The notes under the pieces: model-generated
Seen by the model: the letters and a program-made list of their open reading frames with translations, nothing else
The model's database searches: none
Told to the model about the DNA's origin: nothing
From: Fulvimonas soli
GTDB taxonomy: Bacteria > Pseudomonadota > Gammaproteobacteria > Xanthomonadales > Rhodanobacteraceae
Length of the DNA: 64,000 nucleotides
Reading direction: 5' to 3'
Assembly (NCBI RefSeq): GCF_003148905.1
Contig: NZ_QGHC01000001.1
Span: forward strand, 149,128-213,127
Program-made: the position numbers and the translations under genes
In this document: piece by piece, positions 8,846-22,186 of the stretch
How positions within the stretch are numbered: position 1 is the first letter of the stretch
How the letters are laid out: each line of letters opens with the position of its first letter

Positions 8846-10681
8846 ATGCCTGCCATCCGCGTGCTCCCTCCCGACCTCGTCAACCAGATCGCCGCCGGCG
8901 AAGTGATCGAGCGGCCGTCCTCGGTGGTGAAGGAGCTGGTGGAGAACAGCCTGGACGCCGGCGCCGGCCGCATCGAGGTGGACATCGAGCAGGGCGGCGC
9001 GCGGCTGATCCGCGTGCGCGACGACGGCGGCGGCATCCCGCCCGAGCAGCTGCCGCTGGCGGTGGCCTCGCACGCCACCAGCAAGATCGGCAGCTTCGAC
9101 GACCTGGAGCGCGTGGCCAGCATGGGCTTCCGCGGCGAGGCGCTGGCCTCGGTGTCGTCGGTGGCGCGCTTCGCGCTCACCTCGCGCACGGCGGGCAGCG
9201 ACGCCGCGTTCCGCATCGAGGTGGACGGCGGCAAGGTGCAGGCCGCGCGGCCCGCGCAGCACCCGCCGGGCACCAGCGTGGAGGTGCGCGACCTGTTCTA
9301 CAACGTGCCGGCGCGGCGGAAGTTCCTGCGCGCCGAGCGCACCGAGTTCGCGCACATCGACGACCTCCTGAAGTCGCTGGCGCTGGCGCGCGGCGACGTG
9401 GAGTTCCGCCTCAGCCACAACGGCCGGCCGGTGCGCGTGTGGAAGGCCGCGCGCGACGAGCAGGCCGCGCTGGCGCGCGTGGCCGAGGTGCTGGGCGAGG
9501 ATTTCCCCGCGCAGAGCCTGCGCATCGAGCAGGCCGCGGCGGGCCTGCGGCTGTCCGGCTGGGTGGGCCTGCCCACCGCCTCGCGCGCGCAGGCCGACGC
9601 GCAGTACTTCTACGTCAACGGCCGCCTGGTGCGCGACCGCGTGGTGGCGCACGCGGTGCGCCAGGCCTACGCCGACGTGCTGTTCCACGGCCGTCACCCG
9701 GCCTTCGTGCTGTACCTGGAGCTCGACCCGGCCGGGGTGGACGTGAACGTGCATCCGGCCAAGCACGAGGTGCGCTTCCGCGAGCAGCGGCTGGTGCACG
9801 ACTTCCTGTTCCGCAGCCTGCACGAGGCGCTGGCGCAGACGCGCGCGGGGCAGGTGTCCTCGCAGGCGCAGCTGGACGAGGGCGCGCTGCGCATGGCGGT
9901 GGCCTCGGCGCCGGTGGCGTCCCCGTCCGCGCCGGCCGCTTCCGCGCGGCCGTGGCCGCAGGCGGCCAGCCAGAGCCGCCTCGCGCTCGGCGTGCGCGAC
10001 GAGCCGCTGGCGGACTACGCCGCGCTGCTTGGCGAGCCGCCCGCGCCGTTCTCCGCCGCTTCGCCCGCGCCGCTGCCGGAAGCGGCACCGGGCGAGCCGC
10101 CGCCGCTGGGCTTCGCCATCGCCCAGCTCAAGGGCATCTACATCCTCGCCGAGAATGCGCACGGCCTGGTGCTGGTGGACATGCACGCGGCGCACGAGCG
10201 CATCACCTACGAGAAGCTCAAGGCCGGCCGCGCGTGCAGCAACCTGCGCTCGCAGATGCTGCTGGTGCCGCTCAGCCTCGCGGTGAGCGCGAAGGAGGCC
10301 GCCGCCGCCGAGGAGCATGCCGAGGCGCTGGCCGAGTGGGGCCTGGAGCTGTCGCGCAGCGGCCCGTCCTCGGTGGTGGTGCGGCGCATCCCCGCGCTGC
10401 TGGAGGGCGCCGACGTCGGCCAGCTCGCGCGCGACGTGCTGGCGGAGCTGGCCCAGCACGGCAGCTCGCGCCGCCTGCAGGAACTGGAGAACGAGCTGCT
10501 CTCCACCATGGCCTGCCACGGCTCGGTGCGCGCCGGCCGCCGGCTCGGCGTGCCGGAGATGAACGCGCTGCTGCGCGAGATGGAGGCCACCGAGCGTTCC
10601 GGCCAGTGCAACCACGGCCGCCCGACCTGGACGCAGCTGAGCCTGGCCGAGCTGGACCGGCTGTTCCTGCGCGGCCGCTGA
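8846..10681 (+). CDS. mutL: DNA mismatch repair protein MutL
   Basis: 611 residues. MutL is recruited by MutS to mismatches and licenses strand incision. The GHKL ATPase N-terminus has [20 protein letters not shown], a DDGGGI-type motif and GFRGEALAS. The C-terminal dimerisation domain contains [12 protein letters not shown] at residues 445-456, which fits the DxHAxxExxxxE endonuclease motif, together with ACHGSVRAG and CNHGRP. So this MutL is probably an endonuclease itself, as in methyl-independent repair, unlike E. coli MutL that needs MutH. The ATG lies 6 nt after TAAGCT, a possible leaderless start. Confidence 0.96.
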   Translation: MPAIRVLPPDLVNQIAAGEVIERPSSVVKELVENSLDAGAGRIEVDIEQGGARLIRVRDDGGGIPPEQLPLAVASHATSKIGSFDDLERVASMGFRGEALASVSSVARFALTSRTAGSDAAFRIEVDGGKVQAARPAQHPPGTSVEVRDLFYNVPARRKFLRAERTEFAHIDDLLKSLALARGDVEFRLSHNGRPVRVWKAARDEQAALARVAEVLGEDFPAQSLRIEQAAAGLRLSGWVGLPTASRAQADAQYFYVNGRLVRDRVVAHAVRQAYADVLFHGRHPAFVLYLELDPAGVDVNVHPAKHEVRFREQRLVHDFLFRSLHEALAQTRAGQVSSQAQLDEGALRMAVASAPVASPSAPAASARPWPQAASQSRLALGVRDEPLADYAALLGEPPAPFSAASPAPLPEAAPGEPPPLGFAIAQLKGIYILAENAHGLVLVDMHAAHERITYEKLKAGRACSNLRSQMLLVPLSLAVSAKEAAAAEEHAEALAEWGLELSRSGPSSVVVRRIPALLEGADVGQLARDVLAELAQHGSSRRLQELENELLSTMACHGSVRAGRRLGVPEMNALLREMEATERSGQCNHGRPTWTQLSLAELDRLFLRGR

Positions 10682-10689
10682 GCCCTTGC

Positions 10690-10822
10690 CGTCATTCCTC
10701 CGGCGCAGACCGAATCCAGTCGCGGTTGCGTCCGCCATGGCTCCGTTCCGCCCCTGCCTTGTCGTCTTGCCGCGAAAATCCAGCGGGATCGCCACTGGAT
10801 TCCGGCCTGCGCCGGAATGACG
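10690..10822. repeat. inverted pair of family A palindromes
   Basis: A diverged copy at 10690-10723 (GTCATTCCTCCGGCGC start) and an inverted clean copy at 10793-10822 (TTCCGGCCTGCGCCGGAA core), following the mutL stop. Same doublet layout as 3629-3745. Confidence 0.8.
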
Positions 10823-10932
10823 GCGGGGAAGCCGCGCGGCCGGGCGTGCATATGCTTATGCCCATGCGCCGTTTGCCCTGGCGGCGAATGGACGTCCATA
10901 CTGCCATTTCCGAATCCATCGCCGGGGCGGCC

Positions 10933-11862
10933 ATGCAGCGTACTATCATCCTCGCTTTCGCCCTCAGCCTTGGAGTCGCCGCCGTGCATGCCCAGTCGTC
11001 CGGACCCACCGCCGCCGAGATCGTCCAGCAGGCGCACGACTGGCAGCGGCAGCGCCTGGCCCGGCTCACCGCGCCCGACGGCTGGCTCAGCCTGATCGGG
11101 CTGGAATGGCTGGCGCCGGGCGACAACCGCGTGGGCAGCGCCGCCGACAACGACATCGTGCTCAAGGCCGGCCCCGCGCACCTGGGCGTGGTGACGCTGG
11201 CGCAGGACGGCGGCGTGCGCATCGCGCTGGCGCCCAACAGCGGCGCCACCATCGACGGCAAGCCGCTGCGCGAGGCCGAGCTGGTCGACGACGCGAAGGC
11301 GGGCGCGCACGGGCCGACCACGGTGGCCTTCGGCAGCGCCAGCTTCTACGTGATCGACCGCGACGGCCGCAGGGCGCTGCGCGTCAAGGATGCCAACGCG
11401 CAGACACGCACGCACTTCTTGGGCCTGGACTACTACCCGGTCGACCCGTCCTGGCGCATCGAGGCCGACTGGGTGCCGTTCAAGCCCGCGCACAAGCTGG
11501 AGATCGGCAACGTGCTGGGCAGCATCGACGCGGTGGACGTGCCGGGCAAGGCGGTGTTCCGCCGCGACGGCCGGACCTTCGAGCTGCTGCCCTACCAGGA
11601 GGAGCCGGGCGGCGAGCTGTTCTTCGTGCTGGCCGACCGCACCTCCGGCAAGGAGACCTACGGCGCCGCGCGCTTCCTCTACGCCGCGCTGCCGGCCGGC
11701 GGCATCGACCAGCCGGGCAAGGTGGTGCTGGACTTCAACCGCGCCTACAACCCGCCGTGCGCCTTCACCCCGTTCGCCACCTGCCCGCTGGCGCCGCCGG
11801 AGAACCGGCTGGACATCGCCATCACCGCCGGAGAGAAGAAGTACCGTGGCTCGCACTACTGA
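10933..11862 (+). CDS. DUF1684 exported protein, copy 1
   Basis: 309 residues with an N-terminal signal peptide (MQRTIILAFALSLGVAAVHA, cleavage likely after AHA-type VHA) and a single DUF1684 domain. Typical features are the GWLSLIGLEWLAPGDNRVGS start, DYYPVDPSWRIEADWVPF in the middle and the closing YNPPCAFTPFATCPLAPPEN with two conserved cysteines. The biochemical function of DUF1684 is not established. Start chosen at the signal peptide; upstream in-frame codons have no family similarity. Its 3' end overlaps the second DUF1684 gene by 17 nt. Confidence 0.85.
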   Translation: MQRTIILAFALSLGVAAVHAQSSGPTAAEIVQQAHDWQRQRLARLTAPDGWLSLIGLEWLAPGDNRVGSAADNDIVLKAGPAHLGVVTLAQDGGVRIALAPNSGATIDGKPLREAELVDDAKAGAHGPTTVAFGSASFYVIDRDGRRALRVKDANAQTRTHFLGLDYYPVDPSWRIEADWVPFKPAHKLEIGNVLGSIDAVDVPGKAVFRRDGRTFELLPYQEEPGGELFFVLADRTSGKETYGAARFLYAALPAGGIDQPGKVVLDFNRAYNPPCAFTPFATCPLAPPENRLDIAITAGEKKYRGSHY

Positions 11863-12757
11863 GCGCCTCGCGCTCGCCGCGCTGCTGCTCGGTGCCGTCG
11901 CCGTCCACGCGGCCGACGCGCCGGCCGACTACGCGCGGCAGGTCGCCAAGGCCCGCGCCGAACGGGTGGAGCGCCTGCGGGCGCCCGACGGCTACCTGGC
12001 GCTGACCGCCTCCGGCTGGCTGGAACCGGGCGACAACAGCGTGGGCAGCGCGGCCGACAACCGTTTCCAGGTGCCGGACGCGCCGGCGCACCTGGGCGTG
12101 CTGCACCTGGGGGCCGATGGCGCCGTCGAGCTGCGGCTGGCCGGGACGCGCGGCATCACCGTCGACGGCAAACCGGCAGCGGACGCGACCGTGCCGCTGC
12201 GCACGCAGGGCGCGGACGAAAAGCAGAAGCCGACTCGCGTGGGCTTCGGCGCCAGCTATCTCTACGTGGTGCAGAACGGCGACAAGCGCGGCCTGCGCGC
12301 GAAGAACAACGACGCGCCGCTGCGCACGCACTTCCCCGGTTTCGACTATTTCCCGGTCGACCCGTCCTGGCGCATCGAGGCGCGCTGGGTGCCATCCAGG
12401 CCGCAGGAGCACCTGCGCATTGCCTACGTCACCGGCACCGAGGCGGACGTGCCGGTACCCGGCAAGGCGGTGTTCGAGCGCGACGGGCAGACCTACGAGC
12501 TGCGTCCCATCGAGGAGGACGGCCGCCTGTTCTTCATCTTCGGCGACCGCACCGCCGGCAGGCTCACCTACGGCGGCGCGCGCTTCCTCTACGCGGGCGC
12601 GCCGAAGGACGGCAAGGTGCTGCTCGACTTCAACCTGGCCGAGAACCCGCCGTGCGCGATCACACCGCACGTGGTGTGCCCGCTGGCGCCGCCGGAGAAC
12701 CGGCTGAAGCTGGCGGTGACCGCGGGCGAGCTGAAGTTCAGCGGCGGCGGGCACTGA
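11846..12757 (+). CDS. DUF1684 exported protein, copy 2
   Basis: 303 residues from a GTG start inside the end of the previous gene; GGAGA at 11830-11834 is a usable ribosome site. The signal peptide ERLALAALLLGAVAVHA is followed by the same domain as its neighbour: LEPGDNSVGSAADN, DYFPVDPSWRIEARWVP and NPPCAITPHVVCPLAPPEN. The two are clear paralogues (about half identical by eye) but this copy has shorter loops. A tandem duplication is the simplest origin. Function unknown. Confidence 0.82.
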   Translation: MARTTERLALAALLLGAVAVHAADAPADYARQVAKARAERVERLRAPDGYLALTASGWLEPGDNSVGSAADNRFQVPDAPAHLGVLHLGADGAVELRLAGTRGITVDGKPAADATVPLRTQGADEKQKPTRVGFGASYLYVVQNGDKRGLRAKNNDAPLRTHFPGFDYFPVDPSWRIEARWVPSRPQEHLRIAYVTGTEADVPVPGKAVFERDGQTYELRPIEEDGRLFFIFGDRTAGRLTYGGARFLYAGAPKDGKVLLDFNLAENPPCAITPHVVCPLAPPENRLKLAVTAGELKFSGGGH

Positions 12758-12776
12758 GCGCCGCCGCCGCGCGGCG

Positions 12777-13559
<783 letters not shown>

Positions 13560-13712
13560 GGGAACTCCTTGAGCTGGCGAAGCCCGAGATGGTAGCAGCG
13601 GGAACCTTTGCCGCCCGCGGGGTTCTCAGAAGCGTCGCCGCGCGACGCTGCACGACCGGCGCAAACCGCACTAGGATGCACGGGTTGCGCCCGCTCAATC
13701 CGGAGGAACGGC

Positions 13713-14429
13713 ATGACTCGACTGCGCTGGTTGGCTTGCGGACTGCTCACGCTGGCGGGGGCCGCGCAGGCGCAGAGCGGCGGCGCGGCGGTGCCCGCCG
13801 CGGCCACCGCGGCGAAGCTGGACAAGCACAAGCTGTCCTACGCGATCGGCTACCAGATCGGCAGCCAGTTCGCCGGCGGCGAGCCGGACGTGGACCTGGC
13901 CACCATGCAGAAGGCGATGCAGGACGCCTACGACAAGCGCCCGCCCGGCGTGCCGATCCAGGACATGCGCGACCAGCTGCGCGCGCTCGACGAGATGATG
14001 CACGCCAAGGCGGTGGCCGAGTTCCGGCGCATCGCCGCGGCCAACGCCAAGCGCAGCGCCGACTACCTGCAGAAGAACGCCAGGCAGCCGGGCGTGGTGC
14101 AGCTGCCTTCGGGCATCCAGTACGCGGTGATCAAGAAGGGCGACGGCAAGGCCAGCCCCACCGTGGCCAGCACGGTCACGGTCAACTACCGCGGCATGCT
14201 GGTGGACGGCACCGAGTTCGACAGCTCCTGGGCGCACGGCGCGCCGGTGAACTACCCGGTCAGCCGGATGATCCCCGGCTGGCAGGACGTGATCCCGCGC
14301 ATGCACGTGGGCGACCGCTGGAAGGTGGTGATCCCGCCGCAGCTGGCCTACGGCGAGCGCGGCGAGCTGCCGCGCATCGGCCCGAACGAGGCGCTGGTGT
14401 TCGACATCGAGCTGCTCGACATCAAGTGA
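13713..14429 (+). CDS. FKBP-type peptidyl-prolyl isomerase, Mip/FkpA-like
   Basis: 238 residues. A signal peptide (WLACGLLTLAGAAQAQ) is followed by an FKBP_N dimerisation domain (about 30-125, containing KLSYAIGYQIGSQFA) and a C-terminal FKBP domain (about 135-238) with TVNYRGMLVDGTEFDSS, MIPGWQDVIPRMHVGDRWKVVIPP and LAYGERG. It should fold proteins in the periplasm. GGAGGA at 13702-13707 fixes the ATG. No operon partner on the same strand nearby. Confidence 0.93.
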   Translation: MTRLRWLACGLLTLAGAAQAQSGGAAVPAAATAAKLDKHKLSYAIGYQIGSQFAGGEPDVDLATMQKAMQDAYDKRPPGVPIQDMRDQLRALDEMMHAKAVAEFRRIAAANAKRSADYLQKNARQPGVVQLPSGIQYAVIKKGDGKASPTVASTVTVNYRGMLVDGTEFDSSWAHGAPVNYPVSRMIPGWQDVIPRMHVGDRWKVVIPPQLAYGERGELPRIGPNEALVFDIELLDIK

Positions 14430-14474
14430 CGCGGGCGCTGCCGGCGACGCCCGCCATCGGCTAGCATGGCGGGG

Positions 14475-14669
14475 ATGTCCGACGCAGCGCCAGCCCCAGC
14501 CGTTCCTCCGCTCACCCCGTGCATCGGCGTCTGCCGGCTGGACCCCCGCGGCTACTGCATCGGCTGCCTGCGCAGCGGCGAGGAGATCGCCCGCTGGCGC
14601 GGCATGGACGACGCCGAGCGGCGGCGCTACATGGCCGAGATCCTGCCCGCGCGGCGGAGGGCGCGGTGA
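14475..14669 (+). CDS. DUF1289 small cysteine-motif protein
   Basis: 64 residues. The DUF1289 pattern is complete: TPCIGVCRLDPRGYCIGCLR (four cysteines) followed by EEIARWRGMDDAERR. Function unknown; the cysteines suggest metal binding. Two ATGs are possible (14466 and 14475). The second is preferred because TAGCAT at 14462-14467 could be a -10 box seven bases before it, and no Shine-Dalgarno is seen. The stop overlaps the NUDIX start by 4 nt. Confidence 0.85.
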   Translation: MSDAAPAPAVPPLTPCIGVCRLDPRGYCIGCLRSGEEIARWRGMDDAERRRYMAEILPARRRAR

Positions 14670-15271
14670 ACGCCCCGCTGCTGGACGCGCTGCAGGGCGC
14701 GCTGCGCCCGCTCGCCGACCCGCCGCAGGGACCGGGCTGGAACCACGCGGAGATGGCCGAGTTGCTCGGCGACGCGCCGCGCCGCCCGGCCGCCGTGCTG
14801 CTCGGCCTGCGCGAGGGCGTGCAGCCGCGGCTGGTGCTCACGGTGCGCAACGACAGCCTGCAGTCGCACGCCGGCCAGGTCGCCTTTCCCGGCGGGCGCA
14901 GCGACCCGGACGACGCCGACGCGGTGGCCACCGCGCTGCGCGAGAGCGAGGAGGAGATCGGCCTGGCGCGCCACTGGGTGACCCCGCTGGGCTTCCTCGA
15001 CCGCTTCGAGACGATCAGCGGCTACACCGTCACGCCGGTGGTGGCGCGCGTGGCCGCGAGCGCGCTGCTGCGGCCCGCGCCGGCCGAGGTGGCGGAGGTG
15101 TTCGAGGTGCCGCTGGAGTTCTTCCTGGAGCCGGCCAACCTGCGCCGCTACACGATGGAATTCCGCGGGCACCGCCGCCCGATGGTCGAGTTCGTCCACG
15201 GCGGCCACCGCATCTGGGGCGCCACCGCGGCGATGCTGCTGAACCTGCTGACGAGGATGGGCCGCGCATGA
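14666..15271 (+). CDS. NUDIX hydrolase, CoA pyrophosphatase type
   Basis: 201 residues from a GTG start with GGAGG at 14656-14660. The CoA-diphosphatase (UPF0035) signature SLQSHAGQVAFPGGRSDPDD precedes the NUDIX box ending ALRESEEEIGL, so it likely hydrolyses CoA or oxidised CoA to 3',5'-ADP and phosphopantetheine. It overlaps DUF1289 (GTGA) and the sulfurtransferase (ATGA), so the three form one translationally coupled operon. Confidence 0.9.
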   Translation: MNAPLLDALQGALRPLADPPQGPGWNHAEMAELLGDAPRRPAAVLLGLREGVQPRLVLTVRNDSLQSHAGQVAFPGGRSDPDDADAVATALRESEEEIGLARHWVTPLGFLDRFETISGYTVTPVVARVAASALLRPAPAEVAEVFEVPLEFFLEPANLRRYTMEFRGHRRPMVEFVHGGHRIWGATAAMLLNLLTRMGRA

Positions 15272-16116
15272 AGACCTGCGACACGCTGATCGCCGCCGCC
15301 GAGCTGGCCGCGCTGCCGGCCGGGAAAGTGCTGGTCGTCGACTGCCGCCACGAGCTGGCCGATCCGGGCAAGGGCCGGCACGACTACCTGGCCGGGCACA
15401 TCCCCGGCGCGGTGTTCGCCGACCTGGACACGGACCTCGCCGATCTCTCCCGCGTCGCCGCGGGCCTGGGCCGGCACCCGCTGCCTTCGGCGGCGACGTT
15501 CAGCGCCGCGCTGGGCCGCTGGGGCTGGCGGCCCGGCCTGCAGGTGGTGGGCTACGACGCCGCCGGCGGCGCGCTGGCCGCGGCACGGCTGTGGTGGCTG
15601 CTGCGCCTGTGCGGCGTGCGCGAGGCGGCGGTGCTCGACGGCGGCCTCGCCGCGTGGCAGGCCGCCGGGCTGCCGCTGGAGACGGCGGTGCCCGTGCGCG
15701 CGCCCACCCGGGTGGCGCTCGACTACGACCCGCGGCAGGTGATCCTCGACTCCGCCGCGCTCGCGGCCGTGCCGCTGCTGCTGGACGCGCGCGCCGCGCC
15801 GCGCTACCGCGGCGAGGTGGAGCCGATCGACCGCGCCGCCGGCCACGTGCCGGGCGCGCGCAACCGCCCGTACACCGAGAATCTCGGCGCGGACGGCCGC
15901 TTCAAGCCCGCCGCGGCGCTGCGCGAGGAGTTCGGGCGCCTGCTCGCCGGCCGCGCGCCGGCCGAGGTCGTGCACATGTGCGGCTCGGGCGTCACCGCCT
16001 GCCACAACCTGCTGGCGATGGAGCACGCCGGGCTCGTCGGCTCGCGGCTGTACGCGCCCTCGTGGAGCGGCTGGGTCAGCGACCCGTCGCGGCCGGTGGC
16101 GACCGGCGAAGGCTGA
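15268..16116 (+). CDS. sseA: sulfurtransferase, 3-mercaptopyruvate type
   Basis: 282 residues, two rhodanese domains (about 8-140 inactive, 160-280 active). The active loop is CGSGVTA with Cys238 as the persulfide carrier; CG(S/T)GVT loops are characteristic of 3-mercaptopyruvate sulfurtransferases, whereas thiosulfate enzymes have CRKGVT. Domain 1 has DYLAGHIPGAVFADLD and domain 2 AGHVPGARNRPY. Start overlaps the NUDIX stop by 4 nt. Confidence 0.9.
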   Translation: MKTCDTLIAAAELAALPAGKVLVVDCRHELADPGKGRHDYLAGHIPGAVFADLDTDLADLSRVAAGLGRHPLPSAATFSAALGRWGWRPGLQVVGYDAAGGALAAARLWWLLRLCGVREAAVLDGGLAAWQAAGLPLETAVPVRAPTRVALDYDPRQVILDSAALAAVPLLLDARAAPRYRGEVEPIDRAAGHVPGARNRPYTENLGADGRFKPAAALREEFGRLLAGRAPAEVVHMCGSGVTACHNLLAMEHAGLVGSRLYAPSWSGWVSDPSRPVATGEG

Positions 16117-16121
16117 ACTGC

Positions 16122-16253
16122 CCCCCTCTCCCTCCGGAGGGGCTAGGGGTGAGGGTGCGGCCGGAGCGCGACACCCATCCCTGTCGGCAAGCCGCCATTC
16201 CCCGCTCTGCGCGAACCCTCGCCCGCCTGCCGGCACCCTCTCCCGGAGGGAGG
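16122..16253. repeat. palindromic repeat pair, family B
   Basis: Full-length pair: CCCTCTCCCTCCGGAGGGG at the left with tail GGGTGAGGGTGCGGCCGGAGCG, and at the right GCGAACCCTCGCC then CCCTCTCCCGGAGGGAGG. The same two-arm layout with GAACCCTCGCC in the centre recurs in the copies inside ileS and metH. Confidence 0.85.
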
Positions 16254-16344
16254 CATTCCCGAGGGACAGGGGCGAGGCGCCGAGCACGCTGCTGCGAGCC
16301 CGCCACTGGAAGCATGGCTCCGCAAGTCTCCCGGCAAGCACTGC

Positions 16345-17109
16345 TCACCCCGGCTTCTTGCCCTTCAGCCGCTCCACCAGCTGCGCCAGCACCGCCTGCG
16401 CCTCCGGCTGGAAGAACGCCTCGACGAAGTCGTCCAGCGGCAGCGCGTCGGGATCGCGCCAGGCGGCGGACAGGTCGGCGCGCGCGGTCCGCCGGGTCGT
16501 GAGCATGGCCTGCGGCGGTAGCGCCAGCAGCTCGCGCAGCCAGTGCAGCGCGCGGACCGTCACCTGCTCGACGGCGGCGAGCTCGTCGACGAAGCCGCAG
16601 GCCAGCGCCTCGGCCGATTCGATCATCGCGCCGGCCACCAGCAGCCGCTCCGCGCGGTAGGTGCCGACCAGGCGGCGCAGCGCGTGCTGGATGCAGTCGG
16701 GCACGATCAGGCCCACCTGCACCTCGTTGAGGCCGATGCGGTAGGGCCCCTCGGCCATCACGCGGTAGTCGCAGAACAGCGCCAGCACGGCGCCGCCGGC
16801 CGGGCTGTGGCCGGTCACCGCGGCGACCACCGGCACCGGCGAGCAGGCCAGCGTGGAGGCGGTGTGGAAGAACGCGCGCCAGAACGCGCGCACGCCGTCG
16901 CGGTCGCGCCCGAGCAGGGCCGGCACGTCCACGCCGGCGGAGAACATGCCCGGCGCGCCGGACAGCACGATGCCGCGCGCCCCGCCGGCCGGCGCCTGCG
17001 CCACCGCCTCGCGCAGCGCGGCCAGCAGGTCCTGGTTCAGCGCGTTGACCGGCGGCCGCGCCAGCCGGATTTCTACGATGTCGCCGTCGTGGGGAAAGAT
17101 GTCGAGCAT
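16345..17109 (-). CDS. enoyl-CoA isomerase (ECI1-like), crotonase fold
   Basis: 254 residues. It resembles the delta3,delta2-enoyl-CoA isomerase ECI1 group more than hydratases: RPPVNALNQDLLAAL at the start, GMFSAGVDVPALLG, then GHSPAGGAVLALFCDYRVMA and IGLNEVQVGLIVPD, ending ERLKGKK. Such enzymes shift double bonds of unsaturated fatty acids for beta-oxidation. ATG 17109 is preferred over an upstream in-frame start because it gives the family N-terminus. It follows the DUF4139 gene by 10 nt on the same strand. Confidence 0.83.
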   Translation of the reverse strand: MLDIFPHDGDIVEIRLARPPVNALNQDLLAALREAVAQAPAGGARGIVLSGAPGMFSAGVDVPALLGRDRDGVRAFWRAFFHTASTLACSPVPVVAAVTGHSPAGGAVLALFCDYRVMAEGPYRIGLNEVQVGLIVPDCIQHALRRLVGTYRAERLLVAGAMIESAEALACGFVDELAAVEQVTVRALHWLRELLALPPQAMLTTRRTARADLSAAWRDPDALPLDDFVEAFFQPEAQAVLAQLVERLKGKKPG

Positions 17110-17119
17110 GCGGGCTCCG

Positions 17120-18568
17120 TCACTGGGGTTGCTGGTCCGCCGTCCACGCATAGCGGACGGCGTAGTCGAGGGTGGCCTTGCCGCCGGCCGGCACCGGGAC
17201 GCGGAACTCCAGCGTGTCGGGCGTCTGCCGCTCCGGCCTGGCCGAGGACGACAGCAGCGTCCATTGCCGCCAGCGGTCCGGGTGCACGCGCACCGTCACC
17301 GTGCGCGCCGCCTCGCCGGCGTTGCTCAGCGTGACGCGGAAGGCCTCGTCCATGCTGCGGCCCTGGCGGTCCAGCTTGAACGCGGTGCGCTCGCGCGCGG
17401 CGCGCAGGTCGAACACGGTGCCGAGCGCGAGCGTGGCGCGGCCGCCCCTGGGCGTGTCGTCCAGGCGTCCCTCGCCGATGAACTGCGGCGCGCCGCCGCC
17501 GGCGGCGAGCACGCGCAGGGTGCCGGCCGGCAGGCTGTCGAAGGCGTCGAAGGCCAGCGTGCCGGTGACGCTTTCGTTGCTTTCCGGGCCGCCGAAGTCC
17601 GGCGCGACGACCGGCCGCGGCGGCGACCAGGCGTTGCCCGCCTCGTACAGCGCGGTGCGCTCGCAGTCGAGCGTGCGCGGCGCGTACAGCGGCACCTGGG
17701 TCAGGCTGCCGTCGGCCAGGTCGACCGCGCCGGGCAGGGTATAGCTGCGGTAGTCGTCGAGCTGGGCCTGGCGCGGCAGCGCGGGCGCGGCGGCGACGGC
17801 GAAGGACTGCGCCTTCAGCATCGGCCGCGGCCCGCCGCCGCTGTCGATGCGCGGCGCGCCCGCCACCAGGGTGAGCCCGACGCTGCGCCAGTCGCGGCCG
17901 CTGCGGTTGGCGATGCTGGCCTGCGCGGCGAACCGCATGCGGCAGGCCGGTCCCGGTTCCAGCGTCGCGGTGTACGCCGCGCGCCAGCCGAGGCCGGCGG
18001 TCGGGTAGCCCAGCACCGCGTCGGCGGCGCCGGCGCGCGCGGCGTCGACCTGCAGCTCCAGCCGCGAGCCGGTGGCGATGCCGGCGCGGGTGCGCAGCGC
18101 GGCGTAGTTGCGCACCACGCTGGTGGTGCCGTCGCCGCCGCGCACCAGCAGGCCGTCGTCGGCGCGCAGCAGGGTGCCGCCGGCGATCAGCTGGCCGTTG
18201 TCGCCGACGATCTCGACCGGCTGCCCGACCAGCCCGGCGAGCGCGGCGGTGGACGACTGGCCCAGCGCCTGCACGCGCTTGGACAGCACCGTCGCGCGCT
18301 CGCCGAGGTCCAGCGCCAGCGCCTCGCCGTCGACGAAGGCGGGCAGGTCGTCCACGTGCAGGGTCTGCGCGCCGGCCTTGAGGTCGAGGCGCCTGGATTC
18401 GCGCACCACGGCGTAGCCGCTCTGCAGGGGCGCGTTGTCGGCGCCGGCGAACAGCGCGGCGTCGTCGCTGCGGTACACCGTCAGCTCGGTCCTTGCCGCG
18501 GCGAAGGCCGCGGGGGCGAGGCCCAGGCCGCAGGCGAGGGCGAGGATGCGCGTTCGGGACGGTCTCAT
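17120..18568 (-). CDS. DUF4139 exported protein
   Basis: 482 residues with a signal peptide (ILALACGLGLAPAAFA). It matches the DUF4139 family: ELTVYRSDDAALFAGADN near the start, a middle segment with GLGWRAAYTATLEPG and SIANRSGRDWRSVGLTLVAG, and a C-terminal ESVTGTLAFDAFDSLPAGTLRV region with beta-sandwich character. Function is not established; these are probably envelope proteins. AAGGAG lies 7-8 nt before the ATG. The enoyl-CoA isomerase gene follows closely, so the pair is likely co-transcribed. Confidence 0.85.
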   Translation of the reverse strand: MRPSRTRILALACGLGLAPAAFAAARTELTVYRSDDAALFAGADNAPLQSGYAVVRESRRLDLKAGAQTLHVDDLPAFVDGEALALDLGERATVLSKRVQALGQSSTAALAGLVGQPVEIVGDNGQLIAGGTLLRADDGLLVRGGDGTTSVVRNYAALRTRAGIATGSRLELQVDAARAGAADAVLGYPTAGLGWRAAYTATLEPGPACRMRFAAQASIANRSGRDWRSVGLTLVAGAPRIDSGGGPRPMLKAQSFAVAAAPALPRQAQLDDYRSYTLPGAVDLADGSLTQVPLYAPRTLDCERTALYEAGNAWSPPRPVVAPDFGGPESNESVTGTLAFDAFDSLPAGTLRVLAAGGGAPQFIGEGRLDDTPRGGRATLALGTVFDLRAARERTAFKLDRQGRSMDEAFRVTLSNAGEAARTVTVRVHPDRWRQWTLLSSSARPERQTPDTLEFRVPVPAGGKATLDYAVRYAWTADQQPQ

Positions 18569-18648
18569 GGCGTTCTCCTTGCGATGGCCGTTCGATTCTT
18601 GCGCATCCTGCATGAAGCCGCGGCATCCGTGCGCGACCCGCGTCGCGT

Positions 18649-19142
18649 TCAGTCCGCCGGCGCGGCGGCGTCGCGGATCGCCTGCGGCAGCGGCACCGGG
18701 CGGCCGCTGGCCGGGTCCATCCACACCATCACCACGCGGCCGTCGCTGTACAGGCGGTCGGCGTGCCCGGCGTCGACGATGCGGTGGCCGATGGTCATCG
18801 AGCTGTTGCCCATCCGCTCGCAGAACAGCTCCACCTTCAGCTGCGCCGGCCATTCGATCGGCCGCCGGTAGTTGACCTCGCTGGCCGCCATCACCGGCAT
18901 CGCGTGCTCGTCGAACCACGGGCCGGGCACGTGGCTCAGCCACTGCAGCCGCGCTTCCTCGAGGTAGGTGAGGTAGGTGGAGTTGTTGACGTGGTTGAAC
19001 GCGTCCAGGTCGCGCCAGCGCACGCTGATCGCGGCCGTGTGCAGCGGCAGCGGCGCGGACGCCGCAGTGGCGCCGGCGGCGGCTTCGGTGGCGGTCCTGG
19101 CGGCGGACTTGCGCGGCTTGCGGCCGCCGGCGGTGCTGGAGT

Positions 19143-19146
<4 letters not shown>
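18649..19146 (-). CDS. acyl-CoA thioesterase, 4HBT hotdog family
   Basis: 165 residues. The hotdog core has [23 protein letters not shown], the YbgC/4-hydroxybenzoyl-CoA thioesterase signature with the catalytic Asp and the NHVNN turn. The first 35 residues are an Ala/Arg/Lys-rich low-complexity extension not found in most relatives. The ATG overlaps the uvrA stop (ATGA), so its translation is coupled to uvrA. Substrate unknown. Confidence 0.88.
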
Positions 19147-22037
<2,891 letters not shown>

Positions 22038-22186
22038 CGCGTGGGGATATGGGGGTGGATTCCACACTATACCAACCTGGACAGGTCAGTTATTGCCGCT
22101 TCAGCGGAAAAGTTCCGGCGGGCGACCCGATGTGGCTAAATGCGTGGCTCGCCTGGCCGCCCGGCCGCCGCCTGGAGTCCCCCCGC

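Noticed and set aside
22038-22186. LexA/SOS box upstream of uvrA
   Set aside because: No convincing CTG-N10-CAG or Xanthomonadales-type palindrome; only a TATAGT -10 candidate.
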